From Candidatus Peregrinibacteria bacterium (GTDB taxonomy: Bacteria; Patescibacteriota; Gracilibacteria; UM-FILTER-43-11), in NCBI GenBank assembly GCA_016932505.1, contig JAFGCT010000017.1, positions 1 to 45,455 of the forward strand: 45,455 bases of DNA. Reading direction: 5' to 3'. Positions 8,734-15,699 of the stretch are shown one piece after another. The position numbers were made by a program, and so were the translations under genes. The notes below the pieces were generated by a model. It saw only the letters and a list, made by a program, of their open reading frames with translations. It did no database searches and was not told the origin of the DNA. Position 1 is the first letter of the stretch. Each line of letters starts with the position of its first letter.

Positions 8734-9165
8734 TTAAATATTAAGTTTAATAGGATTTTGACCGGAATGTGGATGCTCTGAACCGGCATAAATTTTTAAC
8801 TTATCTAGAACGAATTTCTTTAAGCGATTGTGTGGAATCATTCCAGATACAGCTTCGTCCAAAATTCTTTTTGGATTAAGCTCCTGAACTTTCTTGAATG
8901 ATTTCTTGCGTAAGTGACCTAAATATCCTGTGTGGTGAATATATTCTTTTTGATCCTCTTTATTACCAGTTAATCTAATTTTTTCAGCATTAATAACAAT
9001 AACATAATCACCCATATCTAAATGAGGAGTGAAATTCGGTTTGTTCTTACCGCGTAATACAACAGCAATTTCAGTTGCAAGTCTTCCAACTACTTTGTCA
9101 GTAGCATCAACCAGATACCATTTTCTGTCGTCTTTTGCCGGAGCTTTAGGAGTAAATGTTTTCAT
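8734..9165 (-). CDS. rplM: 50S ribosomal protein L13
   Basis: L13 is an early-assembly large-subunit protein. I chose the ATG at 9165, giving 143 residues that begin MKTFTPKAP, as in other L13 proteins. An in-frame TTG at 9207 would add 14 residues but lies inside a hairpin. Motifs include RKWYLVDATDKVVGRLATEIA, MGDYVIVINAEKI, GMIPHNRLKKFVLDKLKIYAG and HPHSGQNP. The gene is followed by rpsI, the usual L13-S9 pair. Confidence 0.95.
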   Translation of the reverse strand: MKTFTPKAPAKDDRKWYLVDATDKVVGRLATEIAVVLRGKNKPNFTPHLDMGDYVIVINAEKIRLTGNKEDQKEYIHHTGYLGHLRKKSFKKVQELNPKRILDEAVSGMIPHNRLKKFVLDKLKIYAGSEHPHSGQNPIKLNI

Positions 9166-9180
9166 TATTTCTATATATTT

Positions 9181-9210
9181 CCATTGACTTTCAATCGGCT
9201 CAGTCAATGG
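9181..9210 (-). promoter_or_regulatory. Hairpin in the rplQ-rplM spacer
   Basis: CCATTGACT at 9181-9189 pairs exactly with AGTCAATGG at 9202-9210 (12-base loop). It lies 16 bases ahead of the rplM ATG in the transcript. L13 leaders control expression in some bacteria, but whether this hairpin does so is a guess. Confidence 0.45.
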
Positions 9211-9222
9211 CGGATTAAATTA

Positions 9223-9576
9223 TTAAACTAGTTCTATTCTCACCATAGGAGCGGCATCACCTGCCCTAAATCCAAGTGGAATAACTCTTAAGTAACCTGA
9301 ATTACGATCTTTATATCGTTCCAAAAGTTCACGAGTTACCTTTTTTGAAGCATTTTCATCAGATAAATAGGCATTTAATGAACGCATAGCAACTGATAAC
9401 GATTGTTTTTTTGAGCTAGTAATTAACTTCTCAACTATTGGTTTAACAACTTTAGCTTTAGCTTTAGTTGTTTTTACTTTTTCATAAAGAATAATTGACG
9501 TTGCCAGATTTCTTAGCATTGAATCTAAATGCGCTTGGTCTCTGTTTAGCTTTGTTGATTTAACTCTGTGTCTCAT
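9223..9576 (-). CDS. rplQ: 50S ribosomal protein L17
   Basis: The 117-residue protein has the L17 fingerprint: MRHRVKSTKLNRDQAHLDSMLRNLATSII, then EKVKTTKAKAKVVKPIVEKLIT, and the C-terminal GYLRVIPLGFRAGDAAPMVRIELV. L17 lines the peptide exit region of the large subunit. It follows rpoA on the same strand, the usual alpha-operon ending. Length is typical. Confidence 0.97.
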   Translation of the reverse strand: MRHRVKSTKLNRDQAHLDSMLRNLATSIILYEKVKTTKAKAKVVKPIVEKLITSSKKQSLSVAMRSLNAYLSDENASKKVTRELLERYKDRNSGYLRVIPLGFRAGDAAPMVRIELV

Positions 9577-9638
9577 GTGTAATAAATATTAACCGTAACT
9601 TATTTTAAAATTTGTAATGTAAATTAGAATTGGATACT

Positions 9639-10625
9639 CTATAGAGTTCCATCGTCCATTAATGAAAGCCCGCGTGGTGACAATGCATCAGATACCTCTG
9701 TCATAGCCTTCTTTCCAAATCCACGGAAATTTCCTAGCTTACTTGGACTGCATTTAACCAACTGCTCGATAGAACCGATACCTCCATTAATCAATGCATT
9801 AAGTGTTCTTGGTGAGAAGTTTAGGATTTCAATAGGTGTATATGTTTCCTTTTTTGATTCCTCTTCAATTTCTTCAAGTTCCTTTTCTTTAACTGTCTGA
9901 ACATCACTTCTGAATTCAGGCTCAACATCGTCGCCTTCAATTAAGAATAAATCAAAATATGATTTAAGTACGCTAGCAGCAAATTTAATTGCTTCTTCAG
10001 GATCTATTGAACCATTTGTTTCAATATCTATAGTAAGTTTATCCAAATCAGTCATCTGTCCAACACGAGTACTAGTTACATCGTATCTAATTTTCTTAAT
10101 TGGAGAATAAATTGCATCGATTTGAATTAAACCAATATCTTTCTTATTCTTCTTTTTAAGACTTGCAGGAACATAACCTACACCTTTCTCAACAGTCATT
10201 TCGATCTCAAGCTTTGTTTTCTTCTTTGTAATAGAAGTAATATGCTGTTCAGGATTAAGAATTTCAATATCACTTGAACACTCGATTGATTTAGCAGTTA
10301 CCTCACCTTCCTTACTAACAGAAAGTTTTACAGTCTCAGGTTCTTTAGAATGCTTTTTAATTTGGATAAGCTTTAAATTCAAAAGAATATCTAAAACACT
10401 ATCTTTAACACCCGGAATAGTTGAATATTCATGAGATGCTCCTTCTATCTTAGCTGCTGTAATAGCAGCGCCAGGCAAAGAAGATAACAGCACTCTGCGA
10501 AACGCATTACCCAAAGTCATTCCATATCCCGCAGGAAGTGGGCTAACGCTAATTACAGCATGATTTGCTTCAGCGGATTCTACCTTAATTTTAGGCAACC
10601 CGATTTCTTCTTGTATAATATGCAT
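9639..10625 (-). CDS. rpoA: RNA polymerase alpha subunit
   Basis: The 328-residue protein has the assembly domain at the N-terminus (SPLPAGYGMTLGNAFRRVLLSSLPGAAIT, GVKDSVLDILLNLK) and the C-terminal DNA-binding domain (ILNFSPRTLNALINGGIGSIEQLV, GFGKKAMTEVSDAL), joined by an acidic linker at about 235-255. It nucleates the polymerase core, and the C-terminal domain contacts UP elements and activators. Gene order rpsM-rpsK-rpsD-rpoA-rplQ is the canonical alpha operon. Confidence 0.98.
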   Translation of the reverse strand: MHIIQEEIGLPKIKVESAEANHAVISVSPLPAGYGMTLGNAFRRVLLSSLPGAAITAAKIEGASHEYSTIPGVKDSVLDILLNLKLIQIKKHSKEPETVKLSVSKEGEVTAKSIECSSDIEILNPEQHITSITKKKTKLEIEMTVEKGVGYVPASLKKKNKKDIGLIQIDAIYSPIKKIRYDVTSTRVGQMTDLDKLTIDIETNGSIDPEEAIKFAASVLKSYFDLFLIEGDDVEPEFRSDVQTVKEKELEEIEEESKKETYTPIEILNFSPRTLNALINGGIGSIEQLVKCSPSKLGNFRGFGKKAMTEVSDALSPRGLSLMDDGTL

Positions 10626-10646
10626 AGATATATATGGTTAAAAATT

Positions 10647-11252
10647 TTAACGTGAGTAGTACTCAACGATTAACTGACTATCAATACTTTTTTCTAAATC
10701 ATCTACCTCAGGAAGAGCCAGAACTTCCACTGTTAATTTTTTAAGATCAACACTCAACCATTTAGGTGAGTAATCTTTAAGTTTATCTAAATCCCCATAA
10801 AGAGGTGATTTTGCAAATTTAGGGATTAACTGAATTTTGTCACCAGGACGTACTATCATAGAAGGAATATCTACACGACGACCGTTCAAAGTAAAGTGAC
10901 CATGAGAAACCATTTGACGAGCTTGCATTCTTGTAACAGCAAACTGACTGATATAAATAACATTATCAAGACGTCTTTCAAAAATTCTAAGTAGATTCTG
11001 ACCAGTATCACCCTCTTGTGAAACAGCCTTCTGGAAACAATTAGCCATTTGACGTTCAGAAAGACCAAATACGAAACGAGCCTTCTGTTTTTCATCTAAC
11101 TGTTTTCCATATTCACTCTTTTTACCAAACTTTGCACCATGAACTCCAGGCTTTGATTGGCGTTTTCGTAAAATCTTTGTATATTTATCAGTACCGAAGA
11201 GATTAACTCCCAATCGACGGCATAACTTTGCTTTAGGTCCTGTATATCGCAT
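10647..11252 (-). CDS. rpsD: 30S ribosomal protein S4
   Basis: The 201-residue protein begins MRYTGPKAKLCRRLGVNLFGTDKY and contains the S4 RNA-binding domain (LLRIFERRLDNVIY, ARQMVSHGHFTLNGRRVDIPS). S4 is a primary binder of 16S rRNA and in many bacteria represses its own operon. It sits between rpsK and rpoA. A single Cys near the N-terminus shows no zinc-binding set, so it is a zinc-free S4. Confidence 0.98.
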   Translation of the reverse strand: MRYTGPKAKLCRRLGVNLFGTDKYTKILRKRQSKPGVHGAKFGKKSEYGKQLDEKQKARFVFGLSERQMANCFQKAVSQEGDTGQNLLRIFERRLDNVIYISQFAVTRMQARQMVSHGHFTLNGRRVDIPSMIVRPGDKIQLIPKFAKSPLYGDLDKLKDYSPKWLSVDLKKLTVEVLALPEVDDLEKSIDSQLIVEYYSR

Positions 11253-11280
11253 ATTTAATTAATTGAAAATTGTTGTAAAT

Positions 11281-11292
11281 CCGCCGAGGCGG
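11281..11292. repeat. Mini-hairpin CCGCC-GA-GGCGG
   Basis: This perfect GC-rich palindrome lies in the AT-rich rpsK-rpsD spacer. A near-identical copy (TCCGCC-AA-GGCGGA) occurs at 29802-29815 between rplF and rplR. It is one of a series of short hairpins in ribosomal-protein gene spacers. Confidence 0.7.
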
Positions 11293-11315
11293 GAAAATTA
11301 AAAATTGAAAATTGT

Positions 11316-11711
11316 TTACACTCTCCTTCTCTTCTTTTTTCTGCATCCATTGTGAGCCATTGGTGTAACATCAAAAATTGCTTCTAATTCTAAACCGGCA
11401 GCCTGCAATCCACGAACTGCCTGCTCTCTTCCTGTACCCACTCCTTTAACGAATATTTTTACTTTTTTTATTCCATAATCAGATGCCTTTTCCATTAATT
11501 TTTCAGCAGTAACGGTTGCAGCATAAGGAGTTGCCTTACGTGAACCTTTAAAACCATTGCCACCGGCACTGGATTGAGCAAGAACATTACCACTCTCTTC
11601 AGTTAGTGTCATTAGCGTGTTGTTAAAAGATGCTGTTACATACACATTTGCATTCTCAACTGTTCTTTTAACCTTTTTGCCACTGCTTTTCTTAACCTTT
11701 TTATCAGCCAT
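11316..11711 (-). CDS. rpsK: 30S ribosomal protein S11
   Basis: The 131-residue protein has the S11 signature: NVYVTASFNNTLMTLTEESGNVL, AGGNGFKGSRKATPYAATVTAEK, VKGVGTGREQAVRGLQAAGLE and the C-terminal VTPMAHNGCRKKKRRRV. It forms part of the small-subunit platform near the mRNA exit. Position between rpsM and rpsD is canonical. Confidence 0.98.
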   Translation of the reverse strand: MADKKVKKSSGKKVKRTVENANVYVTASFNNTLMTLTEESGNVLAQSSAGGNGFKGSRKATPYAATVTAEKLMEKASDYGIKKVKIFVKGVGTGREQAVRGLQAAGLELEAIFDVTPMAHNGCRKKKRRRV

Positions 11712-11764
11712 AATTTAATAAATATAAAAAAAGAAAAATAATAAATAAATAACTCAGACCAATA

Positions 11765-12145
11765 TTACTTCTTAGTAGCTTTGATCTTACCACTTCCCAT
11801 TGTAACTCTTTTTCCACGTTTAGTACGTGCATTCGTCTTTGTACGCTGTCCACGAGCTGGTAGACGTCTTCTGTGACGAAAACCGCGATACGCTCCAATT
11901 TCCTGAAGTCTTTTAATATCATTTGTAACTTGTCTTCTTAAATCACCTTCTGTTACAAGTTTTGCTACCGCATCACGTATAATTTGTTCTTGTTCAGCTG
12001 TTAATTCATCAACCTTAACGTTTAAATCAATCTTTAAATCATTTAATAATCTTTTGCTTTCAGCTCTTCCGATGCCGTAGATGTATGTGAGTGCTACCTC
12101 TATACGCTTACCTTTAGGTAAATTCACTCCTGCTATTCTTGCCAT
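11765..12145 (-). CDS. rpsM: 30S ribosomal protein S13
   Basis: The 126-residue protein starts MARIAGVNLPKGKRIEVALTYIYGIG and ends with the basic tail containing RGQRTKTNARTKRGKR. It has the conserved YRGFRHRRRLPARGQRT. S13 sits in the head of the small subunit and contacts the large subunit and P-site tRNA. Neighbours rpmJ and rpsK are as expected. Confidence 0.98.
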   Translation of the reverse strand: MARIAGVNLPKGKRIEVALTYIYGIGRAESKRLLNDLKIDLNVKVDELTAEQEQIIRDAVAKLVTEGDLRRQVTNDIKRLQEIGAYRGFRHRRRLPARGQRTKTNARTKRGKRVTMGSGKIKATKK

Positions 12146-12180
12146 AATTGATTGTAAATTGTAAATTTTAAATTAAAAAT

Positions 12181-12194
12181 TCCACTAAAGTGGA
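12181..12194. repeat. Mini-hairpin TCCACT-AA-AGTGGA
   Basis: A 6-base palindrome with a 2-base centre sits directly at the rpmJ stop, in an otherwise A/T spacer. It has the same form as the hairpins at 11281 and 29802. Confidence 0.55.
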
Positions 12195-12311
12195 CTAACC
12201 TTGTCTTTGTTTATGTTTTTTAAATCTTGGGCAAATTACCCTTACAACACCTTTACGCTTTATAACGCGACAATATTCACAGATTTTTTTTACTGATGCT
12301 CGTACTTTCAT
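12195..12311 (-). CDS. rpmJ: 50S ribosomal protein L36
   Basis: This 38-residue gene is easily missed. The product begins [14 protein letters not shown] and ends with [12 protein letters not shown]. It has the zinc ribbon ligands Cys11, Cys14, Cys27 and His33, so it is the zinc-binding form of L36, a late-assembly large-subunit protein. It lies between infA and rpsM, its normal place. Confidence 0.96.
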   Translation of the reverse strand: MKVRASVKKICEYCRVIKRKGVVRVICPRFKKHKQRQG

Positions 12312-12341
12312 AAATGAAAAATGATAATTGAAAATTGATAA

Positions 12342-12593
12342 TTACTCTTGTTCTTCTTTTTTTGGTGTTGGTTTTCTGTAGGTAATTCTACCTTTTGTTA
12401 GATCGTATGGAGTCATTTCAAGGGTTACGATATCACCAGGTAAAATCTTTATATAATTCATTCTAATCTTACCAGAGACGTGTGCAAGCACTGTATGACC
12501 TTTATATTCATCACCTAGTAATTCGACGCGGAAAGTGGCATTAGAAAGACATTCCACTATTTTCCCATCAACTTCAATTACTTGTTTGGCCAT
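12342..12593 (-). CDS. infA: Translation initiation factor IF-1
   Basis: The 83-residue OB-fold protein has the IF-1 pattern: [64 protein letters not shown]. It has a short acidic/basic tail (TPKKEEQE) beyond the usual end. IF-1 occupies the A site during initiation. In most bacteria infA follows map or secY, but here a 12.8-kb island separates it from map, so it must be transcribed from a promoter within or beyond the recombinase gene end. Confidence 0.97.
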   Translation of the reverse strand: MAKQVIEVDGKIVECLSNATFRVELLGDEYKGHTVLAHVSGKIRMNYIKILPGDIVTLEMTPYDLTKGRITYRKPTPKKEEQE

Positions 12594-12710
12594 ATAATCT
12601 CTTAAAACGTAAGCGGATAGAGTTTACATAAAATGAGGTAGTAAGAAAAGGGAAAATTAGAGTTTTTCTAAAAAGATATTGCAATAATTTCAATATATTG
12701 TATAAATAAA

Positions 12711-13526
12711 CTATAAAGGGCTTTTAATACCCTTTAGTCCAAGGTTTGTAACCTTTGTATATAGCTGAGTCGTTATAATACTTGAATGACCAAGTAATGA
12801 CTGTACATAACGTACATCGGTTCCATTTTCCAATAGATGGGTCGCAAAAGAATGACGTAATGAATGAAATGTCGCATCTTTTTTAATTCCTGTTTTCCTT
12901 AAAGCCATTCTGAATATTTTACCGGCTGTTCTTGTGGATAATTTTCCGCCCCTTTCACTGGGTACCAAATAATCATTCTGATCCATACCTTCAGTTAAAT
13001 ACCTTATTTCACCGATCAATTTTTCAGACAAAACCGTAATTCTGTCTTTCATGCCCTTTGCACTCTTTATATGTATCTGCATATTATCAAGATAAATATC
13101 TTTCACCTTTAAAGAAACCGCCTCACTTACACGTAGTCCGGCAGAATAAGCCAAACGGATAAGCAGACGGTGTTTAACATTTTTTATTGCGGAAACAATT
13201 TTTGCGATCTCCTCACGAGATAATACAACCGGAAGCTTTTTAGACTTCTTGGCAAACTTTATGTCGAAATTCCCCCTCCATTTGGCTATCTGATAATAAT
13301 AAAACTTAACCGCATTCAGGTAGAGGTTGATTGTTTGGGATGAATACCCCATTTCTTCCTTTCTTAACAAAAACCGACGAATATGCTCGATATCCGGCAC
13401 ATTGTAATCATAATGCAGTAAGCTAAAGTACTCATTCAGACATGCCAAATAACTCCTTATAGTGCTTGGACTATATTTCCTCAGCCGTAGTTCGTTTCTA
13501 ACGGCCATTAACAAACTTTCTTTCAT
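12711..13526 (-). CDS. Tyrosine recombinase, integron-integrase-like position
   Basis: The 271-residue protein has a SAM-like core-binding domain (about 1-85: NELRLRKYSPSTIRSYLACL, YSSQTINLYLNAVKFYY) and the catalytic domain with Arg132 (AGLRVSEA), Lys157 (SAKGMKDR), His221-x-x-Arg224 (HSLRHSFATHLL), His247 (LLGH) and Tyr256. The C-terminal end GLKGIKSPL resembles the IntI ending (G-x-R/K-SPL). The segment between Lys157 and His221 is compact, so the roughly 20-30-residue insertion that marks classical IntI is missing. It is transcribed away from an array of same-strand cassettes with an attI-like site between, which is the layout of an integron. A Xer or phage-type integrase is the alternative reading. 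Confidence 0.85.
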   Translation of the reverse strand: MKESLLMAVRNELRLRKYSPSTIRSYLACLNEYFSLLHYDYNVPDIEHIRRFLLRKEEMGYSSQTINLYLNAVKFYYYQIAKWRGNFDIKFAKKSKKLPVVLSREEIAKIVSAIKNVKHRLLIRLAYSAGLRVSEAVSLKVKDIYLDNMQIHIKSAKGMKDRITVLSEKLIGEIRYLTEGMDQNDYLVPSERGGKLSTRTAGKIFRMALRKTGIKKDATFHSLRHSFATHLLENGTDVRYVQSLLGHSSIITTQLYTKVTNLGLKGIKSPL

Positions 13527-13552
13527 ACTATAATTAGGTTAAAATACTATTG

Positions 13553-13649
13553 ATTCAGGTTGACAACTACTATTCAGGATGGTCATTTTACCCAGAGTAC
13601 CGATATAAGTCAAGATTTGGTTGTTAACAGGAAAACACGTCCGTTAGAA
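13553..13649 (+). other. attI-like recombination site
   Basis: GTTAAC at 13623-13628 and CCGTTAG at 13641-13647 form an imperfect inverted pair (TAAC-a-GG against CC-GTTA). This resembles the simple site of attI, with the crossover expected at G/TT (13643-13644). Upstream, ATTCAGG occurs twice in direct orientation (13553-13559 and 13572-13578, 19 bases apart), comparable to the direct-repeat binding sites in attI1. The site lies where an attI should be, between the divergent recombinase and the first cassette. Confidence 0.55.
13585..13613 (-). promoter_or_regulatory. Predicted promoter of the recombinase gene
   Basis: On the minus strand TTGACT (13613-13608) and TAAAAT (13590-13585) are 17 bases apart. 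This places the start near 13577, about 50 bases ahead of the recombinase ATG. It overlaps the attI-like site, as in classical integrons. Confidence 0.65.
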
Positions 13650-13680
13650 ACTAGTTAAATGAAATTTTTTAAATATAAAT

Positions 13681-14475
13681 ATGGATATAGAAAAAGGCGA
13701 TTTCACAGAGACTAACATAAATAAATCGATTGCAATAATCGAGGATTTTATAAAAAAACTAATGGCAGAGGTTGGCAGTAAATATGGTGGTGAGAATGCA
13801 AACAACATTTTAAAAGGAACTATATTAAAATTTATCAGTATACTCAACCTCTTCTCAATAGCCCTAAATCTATCACTAAAATTTATTGCTGAACCAAAGA
13901 AAATTTTTGAGATGGCAAATAAGTTTACTTTTAATGAAGAAGGGATAAGTAGAGATTATTACGTAATAGCTCGATTTAATTTCTTTATTGGTATCTTTTC
14001 GTTATTTGAAGATGCTATCTATAACGGAATATCTCCAAGCATATTTGATGAAGACGAATTCAATAGAATGAAAGTGCCTCAATTCGTAAAAATACTCGAG
14101 AACGAAGATATTAACAATATGATAAAGGAGGAATACCCAACAATTCACAAAAATTTTTTAAAAACAAATACTTTTGTGCCTATAGATAGAATTATTAGTG
14201 GACTACGAAAAAAAGGAATAATTTCGGAAGATCAAGAATCTTTTCTTATTGGATGCAAGGTAATTAGGAACAGCATGCATAACAACGGATATCACAAATT
14301 CCCTACACCAAAAAAATTACTTATGTTCGATGAAGAATTTGTAATTAACGAAAATGAACCATTAGATTTTATGTCACTCGAGAGAATATTAAAATGGGGA
14401 ATTGAAATCATTAAAATATTCAAAGAAATCGCCTTTAAAACAGATTGGAAAAATATCAAAGATAATACAATTTAA
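13681..14475 (+). CDS. Cassette 1: HEPN-like protein of unknown function
   Basis: The 264-residue protein is mostly helical and has no signal peptide. Near residue 199 it has CKVIRNSMHNNGYH, an R-N-x-x-x-H-type motif like the catalytic signature of HEPN ribonuclease domains found in many defence and toxin proteins. A hydrophobic helix (about 52-66) lies in the first third. Beyond that motif I do not recognise the protein. It is the first cassette next to the attI-like site, which in integrons is usually the best expressed. No Shine-Dalgarno is visible. A short overlapping reading frame starts at 13659. HEPN assignment is tentative. Confidence 0.6.
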   Translation: MDIEKGDFTETNINKSIAIIEDFIKKLMAEVGSKYGGENANNILKGTILKFISILNLFSIALNLSLKFIAEPKKIFEMANKFTFNEEGISRDYYVIARFNFFIGIFSLFEDAIYNGISPSIFDEDEFNRMKVPQFVKILENEDINNMIKEEYPTIHKNFLKTNTFVPIDRIISGLRKKGIISEDQESFLIGCKVIRNSMHNNGYHKFPTPKKLLMFDEEFVINENEPLDFMSLERILKWGIEIIKIFKEIAFKTDWKNIKDNTI

Positions 14476-14483
14476 AAAACTAC

Positions 14484-14637
14484 ACTTAACACTGGCTACA
14501 AAATTCCGCAAAAGTTTGAGGATAATTATAACTTTTGCTCCATCCAAATTTTGCAAGCACCCTATTTGATTGTCTTCGCTTCGCTCAGACCTAAATCAAG
14601 GTGGCGCAAAACTATCTCATAGCCAGAAACGTTAGCC
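14484..14637 (+). repeat. attC-like site 1 (end of cassette 1)
   Basis: The left box ACTTAAC (14484-14490) fits the RYYYAAC consensus. One base later CTGGCTA (14492-14498) pairs exactly with TAGCCAG (14620-14626), followed by AAAC and the core GTTAGCC (14631-14637). Inside are GAGGATAATTATAAC (14518-14532), shared with sites 2 and 4, and an inner pair TTTTGC/GCAAAA. Length is 154 bases. Confidence 0.75.
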
Positions 14638-14730
14638 GACATATTATGGTTTTTTCCTGTTATACAAATTCCAAAAATTGACATTTATTAAATAATATGA
14701 TATAAAATACAAAGAAAACAACTCATATCC

Positions 14731-15441
14731 ATGAATCAAATTGACTTTGTCGGGACAAGCCATGTAGACCAAGAGGCTGAAGGCAGAATTCAAAAAGCAT
14801 TTGAAGTACTAAAGCCAAATGTAATCACATTGGAATATCCATCCGATCAACGGGGTTATATTGATTTTTTAAATAGTTCGGAATGGAGAAAGAGAATAAG
14901 AGCAATTGAAATGGGGTCATCCCCGGAAGAAGCAATCACCTCATCATCTGATCAGCCCACCATAAAATATGGCTCTGAAATTACCGCACTCCAAAGAATA
15001 TATGAAGAAACTGAAACACCTTTGTACTGCGTAGACAGCCTACGTGCAAAAATAAAGATGTTAATGAGTTCATATGCAGTTGAAATGGCAGAAGAATTAA
15101 GAGAAATGGATACAAATGGAACCGAAGATGAAACACGTGACATGTACACATTATTCGGCGAACACTTTCAGGAAAACGGAAATAAGAGGAAGATAGGAAA
15201 TTTACTAAGAATCTACAAAAAAAGATTAATACTAACCCGATACCGAGAAATCTCTCAGCGTAATCGAATTCGTAAAATCCTGAACATCTCTCCTTATGAA
15301 CCGATACGTCTTATGCATGTAGGCGGACTTGCTCACTTGGCGGACATAAAAGGCTTTAGTACACTTTATAGCCTATCTAAAAAAGTCTTCCCACCATCTT
15401 CTTTTAAAATCAATCGACACACTTTAAATGAATTTGATTGA
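14731..15441 (+). CDS. Cassette 2: TraB/PrgY-like protein
   Basis: The 236-residue protein begins IDFVGTSHVDQEAEGRIQKAFEVLKPNVITLE, matching the start of TraB/GumN (ChaN-like) domains: a GTxH motif followed by an E at the end of the next strand. Further matches are the SQRNRIRKIL segment (compare RNR/RDR in the family) and LMHVGGLAHLADIKG, like the terminal GAGH motif. The family includes the pheromone shutdown protein TraB/PrgY and putative metalloproteases. Its role in a cassette is unknown. It has no signal peptide, and its length is close to the core domain alone. Confidence 0.65.
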   Translation: MNQIDFVGTSHVDQEAEGRIQKAFEVLKPNVITLEYPSDQRGYIDFLNSSEWRKRIRAIEMGSSPEEAITSSSDQPTIKYGSEITALQRIYEETETPLYCVDSLRAKIKMLMSSYAVEMAEELREMDTNGTEDETRDMYTLFGEHFQENGNKRKIGNLLRIYKKRLILTRYREISQRNRIRKILNISPYEPIRLMHVGGLAHLADIKGFSTLYSLSKKVFPPSSFKINRHTLNEFD

Positions 15442-15466
15442 AATTAGGAAAAAACCATAACACATC

Positions 15467-15609
15467 TGCTAACAGCAGTTTATATGGCTCCGTGATCGGT
15501 GAAGGACAATTATACCAATTACTCCGCCCATATAGATGCAAATTTGCTGTGCCTCCGGCAGAAAATCTAGCAAATTTGCCCTACATCAGATAAAACGCAA
15601 ACGTTAGCG
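15467..15609 (+). repeat. attC-like site 2 (end of cassette 2)
   Basis: TGCTAAC (15467-15473) opens the site and GTTAGCG (15603-15609) closes it, with AAAC just before the core. The arms AGC-AGTTTATAT and ATCAGATAAAAC-GC pair imperfectly. AAGGACAATTATACC (15502-15516) is shared with sites 1 and 4, and GCAAATTTGC is present twice (15538-15547 and 15570-15579). Outside the left box, 15446-15460 is exactly complementary to 14644-14658 at the cassette start. Confidence 0.8.
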
Positions 15610-15699
15610 TACATGTCGTGAATTTCTTCTCTTAGATTGAGGTAGTCATTGTTGCAAAATAATGTTAAACTAAGCAATGCAAACACTAAAAAGAAAATC

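Noticed and set aside
9166-9207. TTG start for rplM at 9207
   Set aside because: It adds 14 residues not seen in L13 proteins and lies within a hairpin; the ATG at 9165 gives the standard N-terminus.
12711-13526. Housekeeping XerC/XerD for chromosome dimer resolution
   Set aside because: I see no dif-like site next to it, and its divergent position beside an attI-like site and attC-like array fits an integron role better; phylogeny would be decisive.
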